This document shows positions 10,483 through 22,738 of a DNA stretch of 64,000 nt, in pieces; position 1 is the stretch's first letter; each line of letters starts with the position of its first letter. The translations under genes were made by a program, and so were the position numbers. The stretch is from Endocalyx cinctus (lineage: Eukaryota > Ascomycota > Sordariomycetes > Amphisphaeriales > Apiosporaceae): positions 4,118,441 to 4,182,440 of the forward strand of contig BCKC01000001.1 in assembly GCA_001600455.1 (NCBI GenBank), read 5' to 3'. The notes beneath the pieces were generated by a model. The model searched no databases. It saw nothing but the letters and a program-made list of their open reading frames with translations, and was not told the DNA's origin.

Positions 10483-11592
10483 ATGAGTGCGACGAAAGGT
10501 GACAAGATCGAAAAAATCATCGCCCGGTTACAGCAGCGCATTGCCGAGGGACAGTACTATGAAGCTCAACAGCAGACCCGCGTCGTCGCTGCACGGTATA
10601 TAAAGTCTTCCAATTGGCCGGCCGCTGTCGATATCTTGTATAATGTTGCCCAGTCGCTCCTGAAGGCCGGCCAGGGAGGCAGCGGTGGAGACCTCTGCGT
10701 CCTGCTCGTCGATACTTATAAGCAGGCCGAGATGAAACCCGATCCTGCCTCTAAGGGCAAACTTCTCACTTGTCTGCGATTATTCGATAGCGAGGAACCT
10801 ACTCGGAAAAAGTACATTGGGGAGATGATAGCGTGAGTTTGAAGATGCCCGTTTACTCTGATTACTTGGAATTGTACACGTGATTAAACATTCTCCCTTG
10901 TGATTTTTTACCCCACCTCTAGTTGGTCTTCGAAATTCGGCGAATACCCTGCAGGTGATCCCGAACTCCACCATGTAGCCGGTTCTCTATTCGCTGAAGA
11001 ACACGATACGTACGACGCCGAGAGGCATTTAATCATGGGTACCAAGGACTCGGCCGAGGTCCTAGCGCGCATGGAGTACGAGTGGTTCAAAGAAGACGAC
11101 GCGCACACGGCCGCCCTCTATGCCGGCAGGGCCGTACTTCCGTACCTCCTCTGCGGTAACATCCGAGCCGCCAACACGTCATACCGAGTATTCACAAACG
11201 CCCTCAACGAAGATAGCCAGAGCAACCTCGGTGTCCAAAACGTCGCCGACAATGGTACCGAGATGCGTGTTTACCCCAGCATACCGCTCCTCAACTTCCT
11301 CGGTCTCCTCCTCCTCACCGTTCAGAGGGTCAATACCGAACTTTTCCGACAGCTCACGGTCAAGTATGCTAGCCACCTCAAAGAAGTTGAGGATTGGGAT
11401 GAAGCTCTGGAGCATATCGCCGAGATGTATTTTCGCATCAAAAAACCGCGAGCAGCGAACCCCTTGATGGATATGATGAGCGGCTTCTTCGGTGGTGCTG
11501 GAGGTGGCGGCGGAGCGCCCGCGGGTGGAGCTTCGAGAAGACCGGCCATGAACACATCGGCTATCATGCCAACTGCCGAGGGTTTAGATTAG
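10483..11592 (+). CDS. GET4: GET4, tail-anchored protein insertion factor
   Basis: Two exons, 10483-10832 and 10923-11592, give 339 residues; the 90-nt intron begins GTGAGT and the junction rebuilds MIAWSSKFGEYPAGDPELHH. The protein is a helical-repeat (alpha-solenoid) Get4 homologue. In the GET/TRC40 pathway Get4 with Get5 hands tail-anchored membrane proteins from Sgt2 to the Get3 ATPase in the cytosol. Family-like segments are the N-terminal KIEKIIARLQQRIAEGQYYEAQQQTR region, the DAERHLIMGT motif and the late YFRIKKPR stretch. The C-terminal about 40 residues are Gly/Ala-rich and disordered. The start at 10483 was chosen because it opens the conserved region; the frame is open upstream but without another ATG nearby. 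The 3' end is about 160 nt from the convergent neighbour. Confidence 0.92.
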
Positions 11593-11752
11593 TCGCTCTG
11601 GTAGGTTCACCGAATAGATTCGAATCCGTACATAGATAGTCATCCGGTAATGTAGCGTTTTATTCTCTTCCGCGTAGAGAAGGAATAGATTATTAATAAT
11701 CATGATTTCCGTTGCGAAGAAGTTCGCCCACAAGTCATTGCTTAACATCTCT

Positions 11753-12492
11753 TCATGGTCCACGCGGTTGCTCCTCTGGTTCATACATCCAATTATCTTC
11801 GGATAGAGCCGCGACCTTTGCTCTCATGCTAGCCTTGAGGGTCTCGAGAACTTCTGTTTGGGAAATTGTTAGTCGCAGGTATATGCGCGGTATTCGTCAT
11901 GGCTTTCTTCTTTGTAATAGAATTCTTCGTTACCTTCGGATTGGACAGTCGTGCGCTGGTAGTGCTTGACGGCTTCCGCTAGTCTGTGTCGCTCTCCTGT
12001 ACTCAAAATCGGCCAATATATCAGCAGTTGAAACTTCCAAAACCACCACTTGTGTAGAATGATATGTACATATAGAAATATACGTATTATAAATGTCATA
12101 CTCTCATTTTCCTGCACATCGTCTAGCGCCGCCTCTTCGTCCGGATCGTCTAATAGTGGCGTGGGCGGATCACCGACCTCGAATTCGCCGTTCTTATCGC
12201 GAATCACTATATCTGACGTGTCGGAAAGTACCTCGACATCATTGTCGTCGGCGTTATTGTTGCTGTTGCTCCTACTATTGCTCCGACTATTATTCGTCGT
12301 CATGTTATCCAGTCGGAGGGTCTCAACCGAATTGTTAGATGACGAGGTCGCGGTCGACGCCGACGTCGATGTTGGCCGTCGCGTCAGCTGGCTCTGGAAT
12401 AGATTTCGTCGTACACCAACCGTGTTACCGGCGCGGGAAGTGCGAGAGGGACCTGGGCGGATAAGATGTGGTGGTGCTGAGGGGTCCGCCAT
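11753..12492 (-). CDS. Unknown 184-residue protein with Ser/Asn-rich acidic centre
   Basis: Three exons on the minus strand, 12492-12102, 11996-11934 and 11853-11753, give 184 residues. Splice sites are GTATGA/CAG and GTAACG/CAG, and phases agree at both joins. The second intron contains an ACTAAC branch-like site. The first half is low complexity: a basic Ser/Thr-rich start, then a tract of Asn, Ser and Arg encoded by AAC/AGC-type triplets, then an acidic stretch (DDNDVEVLSDTSD ... DDPDEEAALDD). The last about 55 residues look like a folded or coiled helix (ERHRLAEAVKHYQ ... EVLETLKASM) ending DNWMYEPEE. I do not recognise a family. It shares a 440-nt divergent promoter with FOL1. Confidence 0.65.
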
Positions 12493-12932
12493 CGTGTTTT
12501 GTGGTTGTGAGTATTGAGGAGTTATACAGGACCCTCTTGAGAATAAAGGTCTCTCGACGTGAAGTGTAAAGGGGGAATGATCAATACTTTAAAACAAAAG
12601 TGCTCGTAACGATAGTGTGGATAATATAAAATAATAAAACTGATAATCAATTCAGCAAAAAGTGTTTAGTAGGTGACAATAATTCAATTCGGTATATTAC
12701 TTAGTTACTTAAGTACTTAAGTAAATATGTTAGGTATAGTAAATCTGCTAGCCCCGCTAACCTGGCAACCTAGTAACCTACAAGTTATGAATTTAGTTAT
12801 AATACCCTGTACTTAAGTAGACTCGGCCAGTGGAGATAAGCACTAAAAGATCCTAAAACAGTAAGCTTAGCAACCTTTCTCCAATCAACCCTGAAAGAAA
12901 TTCATCGTCTCTTAATATCCGTTGATTTTTCA
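12493..12932. promoter_or_regulatory. Divergent promoter region, unknown gene / FOL1
   Basis: This short AT-rich spacer between two divergent starts must carry both promoters. It contains copies of the dispersed ACTTAAGTA/AGGTA motif at about 12698-12735 and 12810-12822. No individual factor site can be assigned. Confidence 0.5.
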
Positions 12933-14814
12933 ATGCGGGTATTTTCTTTTCAAAAAAAAGGTTCGATGAGTTTACATCTTTCTCCCGGTCGAGTATGGAG
13001 TTTTGTATCCTGTCATACTCGAGTATCACATGGACTGAATACCAGGCGTATTCGTAATTATCACACGTATCTCAACTCTTTCTTAGATACTCCCTCCGTT
13101 TCGTATGCTTCTGTTCCTAAAACTCTCAGAACTTCTAATTTCACCAGCACTGGTAAAAGAGGGAGAGTAAGACGAGGATTACGGATTGGGATAATGGATC
13201 AGAAGCTCATTTCCACTACCGCTCCGGCGTCATCATGTGGTTGCGCCGCCGCAAATAGGCCTCTGAGAAAGACGGCATATATCGCCCTGGGTAGCAATCT
13301 CGGTGACCGCGTTGCCATGATCGAGCAGGCTTGTAATGAGATGGACGCGAGAGGCATTAAAGTGAAGCGGACGAGTAGCCTTTGGGAGACGGAACCCATG
13401 TATGTTCTAGACCAAGATAGATTCGTCAATGGAGCGTGTGAGGTGCGTTTAATGTTTGTCCTATCTTTTCCCGTCCTCGGGGGATACATTCTAAGCTTGT
13501 CATCCTGTTTGTATTTGATGAAGTACATGCTAAAAATATAACCAAAATCTTGGTGCGTTTCTGCCGCTCTAGGTTGAAACAGACCTCGAGCCGCTTGCGC
13601 TCTTAGACCAGCTTCAAGATATAGAAAAATCAATGGGCAGGCGAAAACTCATCGATAAGGGGCCCCGGAACATCGATCTTGATATTCTTCTATATGGCGA
13701 TGAAAAAATCCAGCATGAACGTCTCCAGGTACCCCATATCGGCATTCCTGAGCGTGAGTTCGTGCTTCGGCCTCTCGCCGAGTTAATCCCTCATCGCACC
13801 CTTGACCCATCTAGGCCATGGAAATTGATACAAGATTATCTGAACGAACTCCCTGTACCGAAGAAATCTTTTAATGGAGTTGGCGGAAACGGAAGCACAG
13901 ACCCGGAACCGCTATCCACTCTTACGCCGATCAACGGCAGCGTCAAACCCCTGAACGCACTCCGTGCCACACGCAAAACCCAGATCATGGCTATCCTCAA
14001 CATAACTCCGGATTCCTTCTCGGATGGCGGGATTCACACCCCGCACTCCCTGCGCGACACGGTTCTTTCCTTCGTCCGGGCCGGTGCCACCATGATCGAT
14101 ATCGGGGGTCAGTCAACCGCGCCGGGAGCCGTCGACGTCTCGGCCGAGGAAGAGCTCTCGCGCGTCCTCCCGGCCATAGAGCTGATCCGCGGCCTCCCGC
14201 AGACGCGCGACGTCGCCATCAGCGTCGACACCTTCCGTGCCTCCGTAGCCGAGGCCGCCGTGGCCGCCGGCGCCGACGTCGTTAACGACGTGTCGGCCGG
14301 CTCGCTCGATCCCGACATGCTCCCCGCCATGGCGCGCCTGGGGAAGACGGTGTGCCTCATGCATATGCGCGGGACCCCGGCGACGATGAGCAAGCTGAAC
14401 GACTACTCCTCGGGCCCGACCGGAGACGCCGGCGCCGGGATCGTCCGCGCGATCGCGACGGAGTTGCTCGAGCGCGTCCGCGCCGCCGAGGACGCCGGCG
14501 TGCGCCGCTGGCGTATCGTCCTCGACCCGGGCCTCGGCTTCGCCAAAGTAGGCGAGCAGAACCTGGCCGTGCTGCGGTACCTCGACGAGCTACGCGCTTG
14601 GCCCGGCCTCGTGGGCTTGCCGTGGCTCGTGGGCTCCAGTCGCAAGAGCTTCATCGGCAAGGTCACGGGCGTGCCGAAGCCGATGGATCGCGTCTTCGGG
14701 ACGGCGGCGACTGTCGCCGCCGCTGTCCAGGGCGGCGCCGATATCGTAAGGGTCCACGATGTGTTGGAGATGGGCCAAGTAGTGAAGATGGCGGATGCTA
14801 TCTGGAGGTATTAG
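12933..14814 (+). CDS. FOL1: Folate synthesis protein, HPPK-DHPS bifunctional enzyme
   Basis: Two exons, 12933-13442 and 13573-14814, give 583 residues. The first about 85 residues are basic and Ser/Thr-rich with no known domain, resembling a mitochondrial presequence, which fits mitochondrial folate synthesis in fungi. The HPPK domain (6-hydroxymethyl-dihydropterin pyrophosphokinase) starts at TAYIALGSNLGDR and has the signature GPRNIDLDILLYG. The dihydropteroate synthase domain follows with ILNITPDSFSDGG, MIDIGGQSTAPGA and the GSSRKSFIG motif that binds substrate. Yeast Fol1 also has an N-terminal dihydroneopterin aldolase part; none is visible here or upstream. The DHPS half is markedly GC-richer than the HPPK half. 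Other ATGs downstream (12967, 13195) could give shorter forms. Confidence 0.92.
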
Positions 14815-17800
14815 CCCTAAGAAAGATTGGGGATAAAGAGTTATTCAGACATGGTGAGGTTAGCTTATCACTTATTTACTCCCTCAGGATGTAAAACATG
14901 AAAAAAAACCTAGGTCAGTTCATTTTACCCGGTCACCTGGAGAGCTTCATTCAAAGAAGGGTTATAAAATGTAGAGATATAGCTATATGTATCAACAAGT
15001 TGCTGGTCTCCTTCAACATGGCCAAATAGGATTTAGTTTGGGAAAAGTTTCAAGGTGTAGAGGCGCCACTGCTGCATTAGCCTGAGGTAAAAGCTATTGT
15101 GATAATCCGTTTCCTATCAGAGAGCGTCTCTATATATGCGCAGAAATAAAATAAAAGTCTTTCCAAGATATTCAAAATAGTAGAGAAGATAAGTTAGTCC
15201 TGGTACTCATTTCTCTTGGTACGGAGTCCAAACCCCAATGACTGTAATGGTTATTTTAGTTTCCAAGAGCTGTATAACTTTGCTCTCTGCTGCGGTTCTC
15301 CATGTTATGGGCATTAATCATCTTAGAACATGTAAGGGTTCAAATGAAGGCATCGTGCTCCCCCTTCGAGTGGACTTCTTTGCTAATTACTTATTGTCAT
15401 CTACGATTGCAAACCTCGACGTATTATATATATATGTATGTACATGGAAAAGCGAACGGCGTATTGGAGGGGTAAAAGAGTGTGGGGATAACTTATAAGA
15501 CTTTAGATAATAATTACGAGATAAACATAGTAAAGGGGGAACCAGATGTTGTTCAAAAACGGGTTCACTCGTGCACGAGAGGAAGTCTTACCTATCCTAA
15601 CTTACTTTCCGCTATACATATAATCTTATCGCTGCCTTGGGATTTCACAGCGATTTACTTTCATAATAATTACCGGCCAAACTTCTATAAATTTATGTTT
15701 GCATTTGTCCTATTTTCCACTGAAAGATAGAGCCAATGACTTTGACTATTTCGGCCTGACCTAGTGTCGAGATTTATCGAGAGGAGCAGTACGGTAAACA
15801 TCCCGGTGACAAGTAATAAGGCATAGCCGACCGGTGTAACGATGGATGGTACAAGTTATCGCCCATGTGTAGATTCTCACCCCTCAAAGGGATCAAAACA
15901 GGAGGGATTAAAGGATAATACATCTTATACAAAAACGGATTTAGGATTGAGGTATTCTACCTATGATACTCGAAAGCCTGGGTATCACCTTAGTGATATA
16001 CTGTAGTATAGTACATAGTCAGATAGTATACTGATATGATGAACTTCCTATGCACGTAATTTCTTACCGTCTACATCGGGATTGGTCGGATGCAAGGTAC
16101 TTTTCTTCTTTCAGCTGGGTGCTGGGGGAAACCGGCAATGTTCAGGCTAGATATACAGTATACGATTGGTGATCGTTTGTTTTATGTACACTCATATAGT
16201 ATAGAATGAAAAGCTACTACGTATATGAGTTAGAGAGAGAGACAGAGAGAGAGAGAGGAGTAGGAAGGAGGACTACCCATGCTCACCTAGGATTAGTACC
16301 CCATTGAGACCTGAAGAGGAGATTTAATCGGACTGTTAATCGTTGGGATTTGGCTCTTATTTTGGTTAGCCGGCGGCGAGTATTACTTATGCTACATAAT
16401 GTAGATATACTCTGATTTTATTTACTGTGTATGTATACTCTGTATACTGCATAGTACATACTATTTATTATTACTCTTTTTTTTTTTTTTTTTTCATATT
16501 TGTTTTGTGGAAATAAACTATCTTTTCAACCAGTAAAATTATTTATATTCGGTATTGGAGTGAAGCTGAGTGTATACAGTATTACTGACGCGAGTCATAC
16601 AGGAGGGTGACAGGGGAGTAGGGAGGGGGGAGGAAATGATGAATGTTTGCTGACCGAGCCTTGTGTATTATTGCCAGGGGGCGACAAATGAGAATTTGAC
16701 TTGAGAACTCATCGGTTTCGTAGAAGGTTATCAAATACGGTGTAGAGCTTTAATATTTTTGTTTTATATTCAGTTGCTGATTGGTCTCAAACCTTGACCG
16801 GTAAATTGTTAGGATTTCTTTTCTTTTCTCGTGTATACGTACGTGTGGCATATGTTATTTATTATTTATTATTTATATCCGTATATTTGTAGTATATAGT
16901 ACACACATATAGTATATATACTATACCACCTCGATAGGTATATATCAATAATAAGGAAGATTAAAAAAACAAAAGGATGCAGATCATCAAACTAGGCAAC
17001 CAACTAAAACAAAGCCACGAATAGTTCTAAGAGGGGTTTTAAGTAGGCTTTGTAGCAAGGCAATGAATCGGTTGGTAGTTAATATTACTTGACTTTCCGA
17101 GTTACACCAACGGTATTACGTTTGTCTCGTAATAGGCGAATTTGTAAAACGTTTCATTAAAAAAAAAAAAATCCAATGGATGGATGGATAGATGATGATG
17201 ATGATGATGATGATGATGACGATACTATCATAATTAGAGGGAGTAATACTGTGTATGGATCCATTACTACTTGTATAAGTGTAGGTGATACATGTACACA
17301 GTGTGTAATTACAACTTATCTATCTTCACACCAAAACAGATTTTTTTTTTCTTCCCTGTTCTTTTCTTTTATCTTGCCCTCCCCTTTTTTTTTGTCGGGA
17401 TCCGCTTCTCCAATAACTGACCTATTATGACGACATCATTGCCTTGGACGCAGATAATAAAATGTTTCTTATTGATTCTAATAATGTACCTCGTCGGTGC
17501 AGATATGCGGTAGTGATACTGAAGTTTGCGTAGGGCTGAAAGAACGGACGGGAAGCAGTGTAACCAGAGACATGCCCCCTATGCACGTCAGATAGATATG
17601 CTAAAAAGCCTTTCTGGTCGCTTCTTGAGAGTGATTCAAGGCCAAAGGCCGCCATGGACCACGGAACATGGAAAGTAGCCTACGTATCCTGATATTATAT
17701 GACTCCTCCCTCGAATAACAAAAGGAGCCAATACAGCGAAATTCGGCATTTTTGAGCAAACACGCAGTAAGGAAAATAGCGGTCAGCTTTGTGTGCAAAG

Positions 17801-19706
17801 GCAGCGAGTGAGCTGACATGTACTTATTTGTAATCACCACTTGCACAGTACAAGTAGTTATTCATCTTTATATTCCCACTCATGTTCATATACACGTACG
17901 TACGTCCAGTCAATCCTTAAAGAATGAGAATTACCAATAATCCTATCCTACTCGGATCCTTTCTAGTGAACACGTAAGCTTTTTCAAACAAGAAAACATG
18001 GTCGCATCTATAAGAATTGTATAATACAATATATATACTACGGAGTATATATATATATATATATACCTATAAAACTTATTAAACTTGTTAAAACTAGAAT
18101 ATTTATACTAATAATAATTAACTATTTTAAGTAAGTATTTAGTTATAATACTACTATATATGGATACGCGCACCTATTAGACTAGGTACCTACCTAGGTA
18201 GGTAGGTATGTAGTCTTATTTAAATTTTAAACCCACCTACTAGAAATACTTTAGTGGTAAATTCTAGTGCCCGCTCAGCCGCTGTGGATCTTTGAATTAG
18301 AACAAGGCTTATTTGACACCAATTCAATTTATACTAACCCAGTTCTGCTGGTATCTCAATATACACTACAAATACTCAAGATTACTTAGCAGTCACAATA
18401 TATCGAAAACCAATGTATAACAATATACTATAGTCAACCTCTTTGGACTACCCGCTGTAGATACTAAAAATATATTAGGGACCCCGGTACACCAACATCC
18501 CAATATCTCAGATCACTGATGCCCCCCTTTAAAAGTGAACGGCCCCGAGATGCTTGCTTCATTCGTCATTATTATCATTGCTACCATATCTCGGCCAGCT
18601 ATTTACTAGTTAAAAGGTGAATGTAGACATAGGCTTCTATTATTCGATCAGCCTTACCATCGACCCCAACCACACACTAGACTAGAGTCGAATTCTACGT
18701 AGCCCACGACGTAAATCTGACTCCAAGGAACTGGGAGCCTATTTTAGTTATAGGGCGAGGCTCCGTTTAAAAAAAAAAAAAAAAAAAAAAGAAGAAGAAG
18801 AAGAAAACAAAAAGCCGATCCACCCTGAAGCCCCCGGGATGATTAATTTGAAAGTAGGAAGGAGATACCTTCTGTAGATTCGTTCTCACCAGCAACATGT
18901 CAGTTAATATGTAAAAACATTCGCTAATGCGGGGAGTACCAAGTAAGAAACCAGGCCCCCCTGGGAGAGAAGATAAGAAATCATCCATCCTGTCTTTCTC
19001 AACGCCGCCCATGATTGATTTTTAACCCCGGATTTCTCCTTGCTAGACACCAAATCTGGAAAGGAAAACGGTGAATGAACGTCCCCTGATCTTTCAATTA
19101 CTGCTTTTCTCCCCGGTATTTTCAACCCTTCTCTTTCTTTTCGTCCCTTGGTTGCCCCCACTACCCCCTCTTTCTTCCACCACTCTTTTCTTTTCTTTTC
19201 GTTTCTTCTTCTCCCCCGCTTCTTCTCTTTCGCTCTCTTTCCTTACTTCCCACCAAGTAGACAAGACAAATAGTATGTAAATCAATGCATTCCGGGTATA
19301 CTTTCCATAGCAACTGCCAACCCAGACCCATACGACATGTTATTATCACCTTATCCTTTTCAAATATCCGCATCATGTATGGAAATAGAACCCGTCTGGT
19401 TGTACAACGCCATAGTTTCTCAATGGTGATTATCTCCATATATTTCCTAATCAAGAGATAATCTTTCCGATTCGTTGATCCATACGCCAGTAACCCTTGT
19501 GCCCAGACCCTCCATGGGTATAAGATAAACCCAGCCTAACATGAAACCCACACGATTTTATTCCCCCGAAAACCTTATTGAATGCAAATGTTTAAGCGCC
19601 GTTTCTGTCGAGATGTGACCAGGTAGGATGCAGTGGACTCTTCATAATACATAGTTGTCGAGACCGAGGTACTTCATCTCAAGTTCTCACAGCGTACGTA
19701 TTATCA
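14815..19706. other. Gene-poor interval of 4.9 kb
   Basis: No frame here has recognisable protein features. It holds a T run near 16479-16494, a (GA)-rich patch at about 16232-16258, a (GAT)n microsatellite at 17190-17219, an A run near 18769-18790 and AGGTA/CCTAGG repeats at about 18180-18215. A long pyrimidine-rich tract lies at about 19090-19250 on the + strand, downstream of the vib-1-like gene. Confidence 0.5.
17190..17219. repeat. (GAT)n microsatellite
   Basis: About ten GAT units lie in the gene-poor interval. The run gives a spurious poly-Asp frame. Confidence 0.85.
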
Positions 19707-22210
19707 CTACCCCGTCTGGGGAAGCATGGTCGGGTAGTAGCCGGCGGATGACGATTTGCCTTCGAACCGGCTGCAGCTTCGTGAGTAGTACGCGGGTCCT
19801 GGTTGGTAAATAATGCTTGGCAAATTTTCGTACTCGTGTTTGACTTTTGAGTTCGAGGAATCCATGCTTGTAGGAGCCGAGGCCATCATGTTATCTTGGT
19901 CTCCGCGGTGAGAGAACATCTCGATTCCCTGTCTGGCGTCTGCGCCCTCATAAATAGGAGCTGGGTAATATTGATAATCTTTCGTGCCATCTATCGCCTT
20001 CGCTTCCTCGGCAGGAATGATGGGTTCCATAGGCAGCTCGTGATGGTGAGTTCCGCCGTAATGCCCTGACTGGGGATTATATTGCCCAGTTCTGTAGGCG
20101 CCGGATAGTAAAGAGCTTCCGGGTGCGTACTCGGAACCTAATACCCCTTGGGACCCAGGGTAGCTACCCATACCACTAGACCCTCCGGGGCCGCTGCTTG
20201 TGCTGCCGCGTCGTTCTGTTTGATAATGCCCCGGAGAACGGCCACGAACGATCATCTTGGCTGATTTGCGCTGAGCAACTTTCATAAACGGATCTTGGCT
20301 CTGGTTTCCTACGTCCACATAGAGCTCTACCACTAGATGGTAGTATTGTTGAGCCGCGCGCCGTTTGCCGTTGTTGGCAGTAGCTTGCTTGAACTGTATC
20401 CTCTCGAACGTGTGTTCGGTCGGAAAGGAACCTTGCCCAGCCTGACCATAGCTCCCTCCCTCGTACATTGGTCGAGAACCGCCAGCCAAGCTGTGATCTT
20501 GGTATATTCCAATTGAGTGCGGTGTCTGCGTAAGTGCCTTCGGGGCTAGTCTAACTTTCTCCGGTCTCTGGACAGGACCTTTGTCTCTTTTAGGCGTATG
20601 CTGCACTAATTCAATCGATTGCGAGTCCGAGTCAGACACAACAGCTGAAATAGACATAGCGAAACCCAAGACCTGGTAAGTGTTTGTAGAGTTGTTTGGT
20701 ACGTATTGCATTGCCGCTGTTGGATAGTGTGGCGTCAGGCTATAATGGCAGACGCAAGAGAAATAGTTTCTCCGGTAGCACGTCCACTCTCCCTCAGATA
20801 AGAAAAAGCCTTTGTCGATAATACCTTGAATATCGATTTTGACAGGAGTTCCCCCGGTGCCCGGGTCCCCGTAGACCAGCTGGCCATTCGTAGCTATAGG
20901 CTGAAGAGGAGGCGTGCTAGACACCTGACTCTTGGAGAATTGGGAGTTATCCATCCTGACAGGACTTGGGAACCCAATGCTTGGACTGGGTGTTGGGGAC
21001 AGAGGATGGCGTCGTATGGGTGCTTGAAACGAATTTGATCTCGGCGTGTGGTCTGAAGACCGTCCAAAAGATGGTCTGGGTCCAGAGTATAAATCTCTGG
21101 TGTTGTATCCTGGGGTTGGTAACGTAGCAGAGCTTCGGGCATGGGCCATGCCCGTGGTAGAGGTGATGCTGCTACGCATGTAAGCAAGGTGAGGGAAATT
21201 GAGTAAAAGTAATGTCACATTCAAAATTACATTGAAGTAGAAGGACGCAAGAGGGGTTATATTAGATGTACGACGTACTTGGAACCAAGGCGTGACCTAG
21301 GGTCAATAGCAGAATATAGCTGAGAGGTTGGAGGGTAAAATCCGCCGTCAGGTGAATATCCAGCAGTTGAGTTAAGAAGGGTTGCTGGGAAGCCACTACT
21401 AAGAACTGATGGTGGCTGGGGAGGGTTTTCAATTGTTAACGACGACAGACTAGAATTTTGGTCGTATCTAGGAAGTATTAGCAGGGACTCTGCCTACTAA
21501 AAGGTTCGGGTGCAAGGCTTCCAATTAACTGGTGGCGAAAAAAAAAAAAAAAAAAAAAAAACAATAATATGTCCCATACCCAGACGATATAATCGCTCAG
21601 GTATTGACGTGTGACGGACAAGCAGTGATACTGACAACACGTTGGCGTCCCACAAGCAGAGCGGATGCTTGATGCTAGATCGGGAGTTGTGAGCCACACA
21701 CACACACACACATATACACACCCTCTCACCCACACCCAGTCAGTAACCCATCCGCTCGCTATACATAACAGCCAAATTCGCGGGATAGTCGAAACTGATA
21801 TGGTGGTGTTGCGATCCCGTAGGAGGGGTATACACCTTTGCAACCAGGCTTCGCACTACGGAGCGAGAAAAGAACAGGCTAAGATTGTGCAGCGAGATGG
21901 AAGACTACCTAAGTGGGTAGTGTACATACTGAATCGCGTGTCTGAGAAGAAGATTTTCTGTGTTGTCTTGATATAGGTATAGAAACACGACCAAGGAGGA
22001 AAGAGGGAGGGAAAATAAAATAAGATTGAGAAATCGTAGATAAGTAGGAGTAGGTATCAACTTCCTTTTCTTCGGGTAGAAGGTAGAATAATAAAAAGAA
22101 GGGTGGGACTTTGTGCTATTAAAGTATACATACCGCATATCAGTAGGAGCCGGGATTTCAAGGTATGTTTCCAGCCCGTTGCAGGTGGGCGGCGAAGGCT
22201 CAAAGTCCTG
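19707..22210 (-). CDS. vib-1: NDT80/PhoG-domain transcription factor, vib-1/xprG-like (5' exon uncertain)
   Basis: Supported exons on the minus strand are 22210-22134, 21467-21279 and 21171-19707. Phases match: the first ends DMR/CG, the second begins A-YDQNSS; the second joins the third as RLGSN-SITSTTG. The NDT80-type p53-like DNA-binding domain is clear (GFFLSEGEWTCYRRNYFSC, YQVLGFAMSISAVVSDSDS, VQHTPKRDKGP, the TFERIQFKQATANNGKRRAAQQYYHLVVELY core). In Neurospora vib-1 and Aspergillus xprG members control extracellular proteases, starvation and heterokaryon-incompatibility cell death, and in Neurospora cellulase genes. The C-terminal 200 residues are Gly/Ser/Tyr-rich and disordered. The 22134-22210 exon is preceded by a CTAAC branch site and pyrimidine-rich CAG acceptor, so a start exon must lie further upstream; the candidate at 23867-23890 is listed separately. 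Confidence 0.85.
21538..21561. repeat. Poly(A) run (T on the gene strand)
   Basis: About 24 A lie within the intron between the second and third supported vib-1-like exons, followed within 200 nt by a short (CA)n run at about 21695-21712. Confidence 0.8.
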
Positions 22211-22697
22211 CTGGAGAGATATAGCTTGTTAGCGCATAATGCTGTTATCGCGAAGTTGAATCCACGACTGAAAAGAAAAATCGGGATTATAATGAGTAAA
22301 TGAATAATGTGTAAAAATTAATAAAGTGAGAGAGAAAAAAAAAATGAAAGAAGAGAAATAATGTCAACAAAATCGAAGAGAGTAGCTTGTCCGACTCTGC
22401 TGCAATCATTACCAGGCTATGGCTATATTGTCATTGCTAGTTGTGCATGATCGAGGATCCGAGGAATTTAGGAGCACAACCTAAGAGGAGCTTCTTATTT
22501 AAATGGTTAGCAGACAATAAGATATTAAGAAAAAGAAAGAAGAAGCGAGAAGAAGAATAAACAGAGATAACTAAATCAACTGTTTAAGTAAGCACTGCAC
22601 GGAGTATGTATGCACATACTTATTTATTTATGTATGTATGTATATATGTATATACGTATGTGTGTGTATATGTAGGTGTGAGAGAGGGATTGTGTGC

Positions 22698-22738
<41 letters not shown>
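22698..22738. repeat. (AGT)n microsatellite
   Basis: Nearly 14 AGT units lie inside the presumed long first intron or 5' region of the vib-1-like gene, flanked by GTGT- and GTAT-rich sequence. Confidence 0.9.

Noticed and set aside
12050..12517. 155-codon + strand frame with Leu/Ser runs
   Set aside because: It is antisense to the triplet-rich low-complexity part of the 184-residue protein.
12826..12840. tRNA A-box-like word on the minus strand (also near 26869)
   Set aside because: No acceptor stem, anticodon arm or B box can be drawn downstream in either case.
14352..14894. 180-codon Arg-rich + strand frame, plus minus-strand frames at 14109-14393 and 14403-14666
   Set aside because: They are other-frame shadows of the GC-rich DHPS half of FOL1.
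21478..21843. 121-codon minus-strand frame upstream of the vib-1-like gene
   Set aside because: It contains translated homopolymer and (CA)n repeats and lies inside the intron between exons 22134-22210 and 21279-21467.
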